A stretch of 64,000 bases of DNA from an uncultured Anaerolineales bacterium (GCA_937928795.1 CALFWB010000040.1:34496-98495); one strand, 5' to 3'. Counted from the first letter of the stretch, positions 1 through 8,149 are shown. The notes: a model not told the origin generated them from the sequence alone. Made by a program: numbers and translations.

Positions 1-706
1 TCTCACCGCGAGCTTCTTCGGCGGTGATGGCGCGTTGGCACAAGCGTTCTTTAGCTTCTTGTCGGGCTTTTTCATCGGAAAACGTTAAGACTTGAAGGAT
101 GCGCGTGAGGTCTCCATAGAGGGGAAAAGAGCCGTGTTGTAAAACGCCTTCTTTGCGTCTGGCTTGGGCACTGCCGATAATCTTCTTGCCCCGCACGAGG
201 ATTTCATAATTCGAGGGTACTTCGAAACAGACTGGGTTGATTGGAGCTGAGGAATTTAGGGGTTGGTTGGAAGATTCGCTAGGAGGTTGGATTCTTGAAG
301 GATTTGCAGCCGTCAAGAGTTTAGCTTGGGCTGAAATGTTGAGCAATTCAAGAGCTTTTAACAAGGCTTGTGAAAGGCGTTGATAACTTTCCAGAACTCC
401 GCCTTGAAGATGCGGTTCATGATGGGGTCCGATGACAGCATAGGTTAGCTCGTCAGTGTGAAGGATGGCTCGTCCACCGGTAGGCCGACGGACAAGGTCC
501 CACCCATTGGAAAACAAGGCGACCAAATCGACTTCTGCGATGGACTGCGCATAGCCCAAAGAAAGGCAAGGCGGATCCCAAGCATAAAGGCGCAAGGTGG
601 GCGGTACGAGTTCCTTTCCAATTGCTTCTAGGATTGCCTCATCTACGGCCATGTTCCACGCGCCGCGCGCTGGGGGAGTGATAACCAGTCGCCAGGAAAT
701 CTGCAT
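1..706 (-). CDS. Lipoate--protein ligase A / octanoyltransferase family protein (partial, 3' end outside window)
   Basis: The visible 235 codons begin MQISWRLVITPPARGAWNMA. They carry the family landmarks NMAVDEA, PPTLRLYAWDPPCLSLG and RRPTGGRAILHTDELTY, which are the lipoate/octanoate-binding motifs of the LplA/LipM fold. Members attach or transfer lipoyl or octanoyl groups to lysines of 2-oxoacid dehydrogenase E2 and GcvH proteins in the cytoplasm. Which of these activities applies cannot be told here because the C-terminal part is cut off at the window edge. A TATAAT-like -10 lies upstream at 746-751 on the minus strand, so the gene may have its own promoter despite following two co-directional membrane-protein genes. 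Confidence 0.8.
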   Translation of the reverse strand, partial: MQISWRLVITPPARGAWNMAVDEAILEAIGKELVPPTLRLYAWDPPCLSLGYAQSIAEVDLVALFSNGWDLVRRPTGGRAILHTDELTYAVIGPHHEPHLQGGVLESYQRLSQALLKALELLNISAQAKLLTAANPSRIQPPSESSNQPLNSSAPINPVCFEVPSNYEILVRGKKIIGSAQARRKEGVLQHGSFPLYGDLTRILQVLTFSDEKARQEAKERLCQRAITAEEARGE

Positions 707-790
707 CGTGATCCCTCAGATTCAGAGATATATGTTCAGGTGGCGATTATAACTCAGGCAGGATAGGTAAGCATTCGATCCGACAAGACT

Positions 791-2059
791 TCATTCGATC
801 TTCAGTTGAGGGTTTGTCGGTAGGGTAGAGGCTGTCCGCAGAGCTGATCGAATTTTTTCAACGGCACCGTGAACTGTTGTTTCTTGAGATACCTCCTCCA
901 GAATATCCTTGATCAGTTCAGCGCGCAACCGTGTGATATCCTCCTCGTTTGAGGACGTCTGCTCGAATTTGGGGAGATGATCCTTTGCAGGGGATTGAGG
1001 CTGCCAGGTCTTGAGCAGCTCTTGTTTGTAGCCTTCTTTTTCGAGGTCGAATAAACCAACATTGATCCACAGGAGTTCGGTGCCCATTTTGCGCAGACGC
1101 TCGCGAAAAGCGCGAGATTGGAAGGTTTTCTTGAGATCAGCATAAGGATTGTAATCCGCGGGTGGTTTGAGTAATTCGGTAACTGTGTGTTGGTAGATAA
1201 AGTCGCAAATGGTTGAGCCGATCATTCCCTTGACCATGCCTCGCCAATCGCTAAGCCCGTTTTCGGTCACGACGCGGCTTTGCCTGAGATTGCGCAAGGC
1301 TTGTAATGAAAAAGGATAAGGTTTTAATGCCTTGTTAGGGGATTCGATGGGTGGGGATTGCCTGAGGTGATACCCAAAGTGGATATCGGAAATCCGAATG
1401 GCAACTCCTTCATGAGAAAATGCGCTGATGGATTCGATGTGGTCTTGTTGGTCATTCAAGTCAGCAATTTCCTCCACTTTTTCGCTGCGAATCAGAAAAT
1501 GTTCTCCTTCACCGTAGATGTTCGAGGTGGCTCTTGGGCAGCCAATCGCCACCGCATACCCGGCTGAAACGTCGAGGTAGCCAGGACCCCCAATTTCGGA
1601 CAGGTAAGAGGGATCGGCGGCTTCTTTACCCTCCTCAGAAGTTCCAACTCTCATCCTCGGATAGCCGATTCCAAAAAGGCATGCCAAAAGATAACGCAAA
1701 CAGGGTTTGAGTTCAGATAAATTGTATATATCTTGAAGATAACGCGCACCCAAGAATATTGCCAAAACCAAAGCAAAGAGTGGTACAAGAAAATACCGCA
1801 AAGAAACCCATTGAAACGGCGTAAGAAGAAAGAGCACCAGAGGATCGGGCAGCCATTCCAAAAAAGGGAGATTGGCTTTGTATCCTTCGGCTAAGCTTGA
1901 TAATCGCTCTCTCTCTAGGGCAACTCCCCAGAGCATACTTAGACCGCTTCCTAAGGCGATGATGAGCACCAGACGAACCATCCCCCAACCGTGATAGCCA
2001 CTAAGCAGGTTTTGAAAGAATAAGAAGGACAAGAAAAAGGTGGCTTTCTTTCGTTTCAT
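791..2059 (-). CDS. SPFH/band-7-like membrane protein (second of a pair)
   Basis: This is a 422-residue protein with three hydrophobic segments in the first ~110 residues, followed by a soluble region of about 300 residues. The soluble part has a band-7-like layout: a beta-rich stretch (EGVAIRISDIHFGYHL) followed by a helical, charged stretch (FRERLRKMGTELLWINVGLFDLE). SPFH proteins usually scaffold membrane microdomains; no specific function can be assigned here. Its start overlaps the stop of the upstream gene by 4 bases (ATGA), so the two are translationally coupled and probably form a complex. The family call rests on layout and weak motif resemblance only. Confidence 0.6.
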   Translation of the reverse strand: MKRKKATFFLSFLFFQNLLSGYHGWGMVRLVLIIALGSGLSMLWGVALERERLSSLAEGYKANLPFLEWLPDPLVLFLLTPFQWVSLRYFLVPLFALVLAIFLGARYLQDIYNLSELKPCLRYLLACLFGIGYPRMRVGTSEEGKEAADPSYLSEIGGPGYLDVSAGYAVAIGCPRATSNIYGEGEHFLIRSEKVEEIADLNDQQDHIESISAFSHEGVAIRISDIHFGYHLRQSPPIESPNKALKPYPFSLQALRNLRQSRVVTENGLSDWRGMVKGMIGSTICDFIYQHTVTELLKPPADYNPYADLKKTFQSRAFRERLRKMGTELLWINVGLFDLEKEGYKQELLKTWQPQSPAKDHLPKFEQTSSNEEDITRLRAELIKDILEEVSQETTVHGAVEKIRSALRTASTLPTNPQLKIE

Positions 2060-3699
2060 AGCTTCTCGTCAGAGGGAAAGGAACGTGTTGGAGATAAGAG
2101 TTTGCTGCGGAGAGATTGAAGGTGTTGAACGGTTTCAGACGATATCCACTGTTGGGTCTGAGGATCATTCAGTTCAGCTTGAATGATCGCCAGAAACTGT
2201 GTCAGGATTGCCTGATCGGACAGAGAGGGGGAGTTTAAGGTTTCAGCTAGTCTGTTTACCAATTCACGGCGCTCATTCGCCTTCTTCTCCTCGACACTCG
2301 AGGGCGTTGTAGACATCCTGTCGGGTGGTGAGGTAAGTTGTTTCTGATAGCCGGCCAGCCACTGGTCAAAAAGCTTTCTCTCGATGGTTTCGTCGGCCGG
2401 TCGGAGTTCACCGAACGTTGCGTTGAGGATTTTGATTCCTTTTGAACGCAAAAACTTTGGCGTATTCAAGGTTTGAACTGGGTAGAAGATCAGGTCGGAA
2501 ACTTGCCATTCATCGCCGATTCGGATAGGTTGATTGTCTTTACGTTGGACGAATTGAAAAGCCAGCACTCCTTGATTGCGAATGCGTTTCGAAAATTGAG
2601 ATTTCAGTTCGCTCAGCGCTCGCAAAAACGGGCGATGGGGGAAATAAATGGACTCATAAGGGATGGAGGCAATGAACTCGCGAAAGAGATCGATGACAAT
2701 TTGGAGGGGGAGTTCGGTCCAAGCATCAGAGGTTTGTAAGGGTTGAGACGAAGGTGTAGCATAAAAGGCAGCCATAATGCGTTGTGGGTCAACCGTGTAA
2801 GTGGATGGACGATAACCTCCTTGCCTTTGCTCGGTGAAGATGCGGTCAGGATTTTCTAGGTGAAAATTTTGGACAAAGCGATGGATTTCTTCTCGATCGT
2901 CAGGTTCGATCTCGTTGGAGAGAGAAGCTACCGTGCGGTGTAGTGAGCGAGTATAATGGGAGGATGGCATGGGGTCTGAGAATTGGATCACGCGCAGAGA
3001 ATCGGCTTTGGGTTGGCTTTGGGTTTGATCAAGATGATAGGTAACCAGCAGAACTTCGGGTTCTTGCCCGAGTGTAAATGTCGTTGAGAGGTGGGTGACG
3101 ATCTCAACTCCGTCTTTCGTATAGGCGTGCAAGTCGGGGATTGAGCGCCTTTGGGGACGTAAATCAACGCTGCCGCGAATTTTCTGTGTTTGGTTGAGAA
3201 AGACCACGCCCGCGGAATATACCCTAACCTGCGTGCTTTGATGGCGGTTCAGTTCCTCAACAATGACTGCGCTTTGGCGGTCGATCAAAAGTAACCCAAC
3301 CCCCTTTTTGTTTTTCTCACCCAGTTCTCCAACGATTTTCCCATCGCGAACAAAAACGGCTGCCCCGTGTTTACCGATGAGGTATAACCAAAGCCTCTTC
3401 CATAGTTCAATTTGTTGTTCCAAAGATGGATTGGGTAACAAAAAATGAGCAATCAGCAGTTGAAAGAGGGCAAAGGTGAATAAGAATAAGACTGCGAATA
3501 GTGCAAATCTCCCCCAGGTTCTAAGTAATTCTGCTGGCAATGAAACCGCGAGATCTTGTGGACGGATCAATAAAACGAATCCTCGCAAGATTCCACCGAT
3601 CAGATCCCAGTAAAGGACGAGAAAGAGCAGCAGGAAAAGAAAAGAAAGGCGTTTAGTGCTAAAATGGCTACGCTTAGAGGGGGAGGTCCATTTTGTCAT
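2056..3699 (-). CDS. SPFH/band-7-like membrane protein (first of a pair)
   Basis: This 547-residue protein has two strong transmembrane segments (about residues 17-43 and 66-90) and then a long soluble domain. Residues around 205-215 read AYTKDGVEIVTHLSTTFTLG, the pattern seen at the core of SPFH/prohibitin domains (x-T-K-D-G-V-x-I). The C-terminal third is helical and charged, as in flotillin-like coiled coils. It overlaps the downstream SPFH-like gene by 4 bases. A TATAAT element at 3711-3716 (minus) lies 11 bp before the ATG and no Shine-Dalgarno site is visible, so the mRNA may be nearly leaderless. The substrate or partner is unknown. Confidence 0.6.
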   Translation of the reverse strand: MTKWTSPSKRSHFSTKRLSFLFLLLFLVLYWDLIGGILRGFVLLIRPQDLAVSLPAELLRTWGRFALFAVLFLFTFALFQLLIAHFLLPNPSLEQQIELWKRLWLYLIGKHGAAVFVRDGKIVGELGEKNKKGVGLLLIDRQSAVIVEELNRHQSTQVRVYSAGVVFLNQTQKIRGSVDLRPQRRSIPDLHAYTKDGVEIVTHLSTTFTLGQEPEVLLVTYHLDQTQSQPKADSLRVIQFSDPMPSSHYTRSLHRTVASLSNEIEPDDREEIHRFVQNFHLENPDRIFTEQRQGGYRPSTYTVDPQRIMAAFYATPSSQPLQTSDAWTELPLQIVIDLFREFIASIPYESIYFPHRPFLRALSELKSQFSKRIRNQGVLAFQFVQRKDNQPIRIGDEWQVSDLIFYPVQTLNTPKFLRSKGIKILNATFGELRPADETIERKLFDQWLAGYQKQLTSPPDRMSTTPSSVEEKKANERRELVNRLAETLNSPSLSDQAILTQFLAIIQAELNDPQTQQWISSETVQHLQSLRSKLLSPTRSFPSDEKL

Positions 3700-3710
3700 G
3701 GGTTAAGGGT

Positions 3711-3716
3711 ATTATA
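3711..3716 (-). promoter_or_regulatory. -10 box (TATAAT) for the SPFH-like pair
   Basis: A perfect TATAAT on the minus strand ends 11 bp before the ATG at 3699. No convincing -35 and no Shine-Dalgarno sequence are present, so transcription would start only a few bases before the start codon. Confidence 0.45.
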
Positions 3717-3890
3717 AATTCATTTCGAGGAAAATTCCTAACTGTCTGCCCTCAAACCGGTCATAATTCGGCAGGATAAATCCCTTCCTCATCCCACTAA
3801 AGTCGGCTTTGGCTCGCCAGAGCAGATATACGTGGGCATTTAGGGAAATTCACCTCGTTTAATGTGGGTTCGGGCTAGGAATTCGGATGG

Positions 3891-3951
3891 GTCATTTCGA
3901 CGAGCGCAGCGAGGAGAAATCCTAAAGATTTCTAGCTGCGCTCAAAGTGAC
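3891..3951. repeat. Dispersed palindromic repeat, family B, copy 1
   Basis: The inverted arms are GAGCGCAGCGAGGAGAAATC and GATTTCTAGCTGCGCTC, with outer ends GTCATTTCGA and AAAGTGAC. Related copies lie at 14175-14247 and 56292-56372, and copies 1 and 3 also share the left flank TAGGAATTCGGA. This is a REP-like extragenic hairpin of unknown function, in the divergent spacer between the SPFH-like pair and the L,D-transpeptidase. Confidence 0.7.
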
Positions 3952-4002
3952 CTACGAAATTTTCGCCATCAGCGGATTTTTGGGCGGGCTGCACACTTAT
4001 TG

Positions 4003-4080
4003 GTGTGCACTCAAAAGTTGTTGGCAACATTGCTTTGTAGGACAACTCATTGAGTTGTCCTACAACTTTTGCGTGGACAC
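4003..4080. mobile_element. 78-bp palindromic MITE, copy 1
   Basis: Terminal inverted repeats are GTGTGCACTCAAAAGTTGT on the left and its imperfect complement ending GCGTGGACAC on the right. The middle holds a perfect palindrome around GGACAACTCATTGAGTTGTCC. The element is flanked by a direct duplication of ACTTATTGG (3995-4003 and 4081-4089; one base is shared with the element end), the signature of transposition. No transposase is encoded. It sits between two divergent genes, about 50 bp upstream of the L,D-transpeptidase -10 box. Confidence 0.88.
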
Positions 4081-4126
4081 ACTTATTGGAAGCCTTTCCC
4101 AAACGAGGGGCTGTTCTCCAGAATAT

Positions 4127-4135
4127 TGGTATAAT
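4127..4135 (+). promoter_or_regulatory. Extended -10 promoter element for the L,D-transpeptidase gene
   Basis: The sequence TGGTATAAT is a perfect -10 with the TGn extension, 37 bp upstream of the ATG at 4173. No good -35 is seen at the usual distance, which is tolerated for extended -10 promoters. Confidence 0.5.
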
Positions 4136-4172
4136 GTTTTTTGATCATGCACCCTTTAGAGGTTATATAGCT

Positions 4173-5171
4173 ATGAACCGACGTGAATTTTTGAAACTGG
4201 GTTTGGCAAGCCTCTTTTCTCTTGCCTTTACCGCTCAAAAAAGATTTCGTCCATTGGCAGCCCTTCAAGAGAAACCGATCTTGCTTGGGCGGACGGTGAG
4301 TTCCCTGCGTTACTACGACCGACCGAGTTTGAATAGCATTGAATTGGGCTACTACGTAACCGATACGGTGGTTAACATTTATGAGAGCGCAATCGGTGAC
4401 CCGGAACCGCGCCATAACCCTCTTTGGTTGCGCACCGATCAGGGCTGGGTTCACTCTTCTGCGGTTCAATTTGTCCGCAATGAACCGGCAATGCCGATCA
4501 ATACCATTCCAAATGGTGGATTCTTAGGCGAGGTCTGTGTCCCTTTCACTCAGGCTTGGACGCGCAAAGGGGATGGCTTAAAGCGAAGTTATCGCTATTA
4601 CTATGGCAGCACCCATTGGGTGACTTCCCTGACTACCGATACCTTTGGCAATCCGTGGTATGAAATTGTCGATGATTTGTTTGGGGGGTTTCATTATGTT
4701 GACGCAACTCATTTGCGCCCAATAACCGAAGAAGAGGTGACACCGATCCGAGTATCGGTGGCGGATAAGAAAATTGTCATCAAGCTGAGCGAACAAAAAC
4801 TCTATGCTTATGAAAACGGGCGGGTTATTTTGACCGCTCGTTGTTCCACCGGCACCTTTGAAGGCGATACACCAACGGGTGAATTTCGGGTGGAGCGCAA
4901 ACAGCCCTCCCGTCACATGGCCGCCAATGAAGAGCGAGGCAATGGTTTTGATCTGCCAGGGGTGCCATGGGTTTCTTTTATCTCCTGGACCGGTGTCTCG
5001 ATTCACGGCACCTATTGGCACAATGACTATGGACGCCCGCGCAGCCACGGCTGTATCAATCTAACCCCGGCAGCTTCTAAATGGATTTATCGCTGGACTC
5101 TACCCAATGTGCCGCCGGGGGGAAATTACGTTGAGTCGAAAGAGGGTACTTTGGTTTTGGTGGAGGCATAA
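4173..5171 (+). CDS. L,D-transpeptidase (YkuD family), secreted
   Basis: This is a 332-residue protein with an N-terminal signal starting MNRREFLKLGLASLF, which is Tat-like but has RR followed by E rather than a full twin-arginine motif. The YkuD domain spans roughly residues 198-331 and contains HGT (278-280) and SHGC (291-294) with the nucleophile Cys294. The family forms 3-3 peptidoglycan cross-links or anchors proteins to the wall. A longer reading frame runs back into the MITE, but the start at 4173 is preferred because it begins the signal peptide and follows the -10 box at 4130. Its 3' end overlaps the convergent HD-GYP gene by 46 bp. Confidence 0.88.
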   Translation: MNRREFLKLGLASLFSLAFTAQKRFRPLAALQEKPILLGRTVSSLRYYDRPSLNSIELGYYVTDTVVNIYESAIGDPEPRHNPLWLRTDQGWVHSSAVQFVRNEPAMPINTIPNGGFLGEVCVPFTQAWTRKGDGLKRSYRYYYGSTHWVTSLTTDTFGNPWYEIVDDLFGGFHYVDATHLRPITEEEVTPIRVSVADKKIVIKLSEQKLYAYENGRVILTARCSTGTFEGDTPTGEFRVERKQPSRHMAANEERGNGFDLPGVPWVSFISWTGVSIHGTYWHNDYGRPRSHGCINLTPAASKWIYRWTLPNVPPGGNYVESKEGTLVLVEA

Positions 5172-6139
5172 ATCGCTTGGATTTTATTCTGCTCCCAAGC
5201 GCGTTGAAAGGCTTTGACGACTTGCGGGTCAAAGTGAGTGCCGCTGCATTTTAGGATCTCCTGATAGGCTTCTTCGAGTGCCCGTCCATTGCGGTAAGGG
5301 CGGTCAATACTCATTGCGTCAAATGAGTCTGCAACTGCTACAATCCGCGCCCCTAAGGGGATTTCTTCCCCTTTTAAGCCATCTGGGTAACCACTGCCAT
5401 CCCAGCGCTCATGATGGTGGCGGATGATCGGTGCTGCTGCGGCAAGGTAAGAGATGTCTTTGATCATCTCAGCTCCGGTGATGGGGTGTTGGCGCATTTT
5501 TTCCCATTCTTGCGCACTTAAGGGGTTGGATTTCAATAAGACTTCATCTTGGATGACAATTTTTCCAATGTCATGAAGGATCGATCCAAAGCGGATTTGC
5601 TCTAAAAGTCCATCACGGCAGCCCATTTGTTGAGCGATGATCTGGGCATAAGCCGTAACCCGTTCGACATGACCGCGCGTGTATGGATCGCGCACATCGA
5701 TTGCGTTCGCAAGGGCGGTTAAGCTGTCTTCATAGGCTTTGTGCAATTGAGCCAGTCGGATCTCTTGCGCCCGGCTCAAGCGGGCGTTGACTGCGGTAAG
5801 CAATTCTTGGCGGGTGAGGGGTTTGACGAGATAATCCTCGGCGCCAAGGCTTTTTCCAGCCAAGACATCGTCCTTTTCACCGCGCGCCGTGAGGATCAGG
5901 AAGGGGATCGTCACCCATTCTGGACGAGAACGAACGGCCTGCAAAAATTCAAAGCCATCCATTTCTGGCATGGCAATATCCGACAGGATTAAGTCGGGGT
6001 TGAAGGTTGACATTTCCTTGAGGGCTTCTTTACCATTTGATGCACATAGGACGTGATAGCCTTCTCCTAATAAAATTTCGCGAATGCCATCTTGCAATAC
6101 TTGGTTGTCTTCGACAATAAGAATTGTCTCACCACTCAT
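5126..6139 (-). CDS. Response regulator with HD-GYP domain (c-di-GMP phosphodiesterase-like)
   Basis: This 337-residue protein has an N-terminal receiver domain (residues 1-120, phospho-acceptor Asp54 in LILSDIAMPEMDG, conserved Lys in LVKPLT) and a C-terminal HD-GYP domain (about 140-320). The latter has HDIGK, RHHHERWDGSGYPDGLKG and ADSFDAM, which supply the metal ligands and the GYP signature. The family hydrolyses cyclic di-GMP to pGpG/GMP in response to a histidine kinase. No kinase is nearby. It is transcribed alone and converges on the L,D-transpeptidase. Confidence 0.9.
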   Translation of the reverse strand: MSGETILIVEDNQVLQDGIREILLGEGYHVLCASNGKEALKEMSTFNPDLILSDIAMPEMDGFEFLQAVRSRPEWVTIPFLILTARGEKDDVLAGKSLGAEDYLVKPLTRQELLTAVNARLSRAQEIRLAQLHKAYEDSLTALANAIDVRDPYTRGHVERVTAYAQIIAQQMGCRDGLLEQIRFGSILHDIGKIVIQDEVLLKSNPLSAQEWEKMRQHPITGAEMIKDISYLAAAAPIIRHHHERWDGSGYPDGLKGEEIPLGARIVAVADSFDAMSIDRPYRNGRALEEAYQEILKCSGTHFDPQVVKAFQRAWEQNKIQAIYASTKTKVPSFDST

Positions 6140-6185
6140 CTTACCTTCTCCAGCTTATTGCTAGTTCGTCAAAAGATGATCACCA

Positions 6186-7178
6186 CTAAGACGAGGCGGC
6201 AGGTAATCCAGCAATGGGCTTTGCCTGTTGAACTCCTCGAACGATGGCTTGAGCAAAAACTTCTGCAGCAAAGGCACCAACAATGTTGACATCGGCTTTC
6301 TTTTCGCCAGTGGCAAGGGCAAAAATGGTATCCCCATCTAACATCGTGTGGGCAGGCCGAACGGCGCGAGCAATGCCATCTTGAGCCATTTGGGCAACCT
6401 TGGTAACTTGTTCCTTCGATAAGCGGGCGTTGGTCACCACGCATCCGATGACGGTATGCCCACGACTGGCAAAGGATAGTACCGTGCGACCGATCAAGCC
6501 TTTCATGACTTCTAAGGTGTTGGCAAAATACTCTCCCTTGCCAATTTTCAGCGGCCCTCTCTGGAAACTGCGCGCCCCGGCGATGATCTCTCCGCTTTGG
6601 GGGTTGATGATGTCGCCAAAAGCATTGACAGCAACAATTGCGGTGACAAGGACGCCACCCAAGTTAATCCCTGCACAACCAATCCCGCCTTTCATAGCTT
6701 GTCTGATGCCGAGAATTTTCCCTACGGTTGCCCCCATCCCAGCACCGACATTTCCTTCGGCTGCTTCGGTAGCTGAGGCGTTTAGGCAGGCTTGATAACC
6801 CATTTGGGCATCCGGACGGATTTTTGGATTGCCGAGATTAAGATCGAATAGGATTGCGGCTGGGACAATCGGAACTTTTGCCACGCCAGTATCAAACCCG
6901 ATCCCTCGCTCCTCCAAATAGCGAACTACTCCGCTGGCTGCATCTAGACCAAAAGCTGAACCGCCGGATAGAACGACAGCATGAACAACATCTACTAAGT
7001 GGGCGAGATGCAGAGCATCGGTCTCGCGCGTGCCGGGCGCCCCGCCGCGTTGATCCACTCCTCCCACTGCGCCTTGCTCGCAAAGGATCACGGTGCAGCC
7101 GGTAAGGGCTTCCTCATCTTGGGCGTGGCCGATGCGGATGCCCTTGATGGAAGTTGGAGTGATCCGTTGGGAATTCAT
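6186..7178 (-). CDS. P1 family peptidase (DmpA/S58 aminopeptidase-like)
   Basis: This 330-residue protein shows the P1/S58 features: TDALHLAHLVDVVHAVVLSG near the N-terminus, GAGMGATVGK and MKGGIGCAG in the middle, and HTVIGCVVTNA, where the family self-cleaves before the nucleophilic Ser/Thr. Known members are L-aminopeptidases, D-esterases or beta-peptidyl aminopeptidases that autoprocess into two chains; the substrate here is unknown. The promoter TTGACG-17-TATCCT ends 8 bp before the ATG and there is no Shine-Dalgarno site, suggesting a leaderless message. Confidence 0.85.
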   Translation of the reverse strand: MNSQRITPTSIKGIRIGHAQDEEALTGCTVILCEQGAVGGVDQRGGAPGTRETDALHLAHLVDVVHAVVLSGGSAFGLDAASGVVRYLEERGIGFDTGVAKVPIVPAAILFDLNLGNPKIRPDAQMGYQACLNASATEAAEGNVGAGMGATVGKILGIRQAMKGGIGCAGINLGGVLVTAIVAVNAFGDIINPQSGEIIAGARSFQRGPLKIGKGEYFANTLEVMKGLIGRTVLSFASRGHTVIGCVVTNARLSKEQVTKVAQMAQDGIARAVRPAHTMLDGDTIFALATGEKKADVNIVGAFAAEVFAQAIVRGVQQAKPIAGLPAASS

Positions 7179-7186
7179 TTAAGCTA

Positions 7187-7215
7187 AGGATAGCAAAGAA
7201 CCTGAAAATCGTCAA
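7187..7215 (-). promoter_or_regulatory. Sigma-70-type promoter of the P1 peptidase gene
   Basis: On the minus strand, TTGACG (7215-7210) and TATCCT (7192-7187) are separated by 17 bp. The -10 ends 8 bp before the ATG at 7178. It lies back to back with the tRNA-Lys promoter, with only 7 bp between the two -35 boxes. Confidence 0.7.
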
Positions 7216-7222
7216 TAAAGGT

Positions 7223-7250
7223 TTGACAGAATCGGGCAACGCGGTATAAT
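7223..7250 (+). promoter_or_regulatory. Consensus sigma-70 promoter of tRNA-Lys
   Basis: Perfect TTGACA (7223-7228) and perfect TATAAT (7245-7250) are separated by 16 bp and end 10 bp before the tRNA 5' end. Confidence 0.9.
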
Positions 7251-7260
7251 TTTAACGCTT

Positions 7261-7334
7261 GGCCCGTTAGCTCAACCCGGTAGAGCAGCTGACTCTTAAT
7301 CAGTTGGTTGCAGGTTCGAGTCCTGCACGGGTCA
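7261..7334 (+). tRNA. tRNA-Lys (anticodon CTT)
   Basis: The acceptor stem pairs GGCCCGT with ACGGGTC. The D arm is GCTC/GAGC, the anticodon stem GCTGA/TCAGT with loop CTCTTAA, and the T arm GCAGG..CCTGC with loop TTCGAGT. The anticodon CTT specifies Lys. The discriminator base is A and the genome continues CCT, so the CCA end is not encoded and must be added. The 3' 35 nt overlap the C-terminal codons of the convergent HAD gene. Confidence 0.95.
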
Positions 7335-8013
7335 CCTGAAGGGGTAGAAGGCGGGGTAATTCACTAACATCCGCAATCACTTCGTCGGCTCCGGCTGCCC
7401 AAAGCTCTTTTTCTTCCCCAAAACCGCTGAGAACACCCACCGTTTGAGCCCCGGCGTTTACCCCAGCGCGGATATCCACCGTTGTATCACCGACCATAAG
7501 GCATTCAGATGGACTCACCCTAAGTTGCTCTGCAACCCAATTGATCGGGTCGGGATAAGGTTTAGTGTGAAGGGTTGTCTCGGCGCTTGCCCAGCATTTG
7601 ATGATGGAAGATAAGCTCATTTGCTCGATGAAAGATTGGGTCAGATGGGCATCGCGAACACTGATGATTGCTAGAGGATATCGCTCAGCAAGCACCGTGA
7701 GGGTTTCTACAACCCCCTCGATCGGTTGCCAAAGAGGGCTCAATCTTCGATGTCCAGGCAGAACCCTTTTCCGGAGGCGAAAGAACCATTCGTCGAGACC
7801 CAGCTTGTCGAGGAGAGCCAGTAGTTTGTTCGCCGGTGTTTCAATCGTCATCAGAAATTTACGGGCAAATTTGAGACGGCTTTGGAGCGGAAAGAAAGCG
7901 AAAGGCAGCGAAAGGTATTTTGCCAATTTCTCGACCATGAGATCATCGGTGTCGGCGAGGGTGCCGTCAATATCAAAACAGATTACCTTTATGCGGCTAC
8001 AGTCAAGGGACAT
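7300..8013 (-). CDS. HAD-family phosphatase (phosphoglycolate phosphatase-like)
   Basis: This 237-residue protein starts with the HAD motif I VICFDIDGTLAD (Asp14, Asp16) and continues with motif II (IISV), motif III Lys in HTKPYPDP and motif IV GDTTVDIRAG. It has a C1-type cap. The fold hydrolyses phosphate monoesters such as phosphoglycolate; the substrate here is not determined. The last 11 codons read VTRAGLEPATN and lie inside the tRNA-Lys gene on the opposite strand, so the C-terminus comes from antisense tRNA sequence. A small membrane ORF ends one base before its ATG. Confidence 0.82.
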   Translation of the reverse strand: MSLDCSRIKVICFDIDGTLADTDDLMVEKLAKYLSLPFAFFPLQSRLKFARKFLMTIETPANKLLALLDKLGLDEWFFRLRKRVLPGHRRLSPLWQPIEGVVETLTVLAERYPLAIISVRDAHLTQSFIEQMSLSSIIKCWASAETTLHTKPYPDPINWVAEQLRVSPSECLMVGDTTVDIRAGVNAGAQTVGVLSGFGEEKELWAAGADEVIADVSELPRLLPLQVTRAGLEPATN

Positions 8014-8014
8014 T

Positions 8015-8149
8015 TCAATTGGATCCCAAAATCCATAAGAGAATTAAAACAAAGCCGCTGAGATAGCAGCAGCAGCCTGTGGCGAATAGCACAACACAGG
8101 AGATGAAAGCAGGTTTCCAAGATGCTTGGGTGCTTGCAGGTTTATCCAT
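8015..8149 (-). CDS. Small single-pass membrane protein (44 aa), hypothetical
   Basis: The frame reads MDKPASTQASWKPAFISC, then a hydrophobic segment (VVLFATG, three consecutive Cys, YLSGFVLILLWILG) and ends with a TGA one base before the ATG of the HAD gene. The tight spacing, clean topology (short polar N-terminus and one ~25-residue membrane span) and co-direction suggest a genuine, translationally coupled gene. There is only a weak Shine-Dalgarno site, and no homology evidence is available to me. It was too short for ordinary ORF calling. Confidence 0.5.
   Translation of the reverse strand: MDKPASTQASWKPAFISCVVLFATGCCCYLSGFVLILLWILGSN

Noticed and set aside
4050..4172. Upstream extension of the L,D-transpeptidase frame into the MITE
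   Set aside because: The signal peptide begins at 4173 and the -10 box at 4130 lies inside the extension.
6400..6795. Open frames opposite the P1 peptidase, and similar long antisense frames over guaB, recN and aroF
   Set aside because: They are shadows of well-supported genes, with no start signals or recognisable domains.
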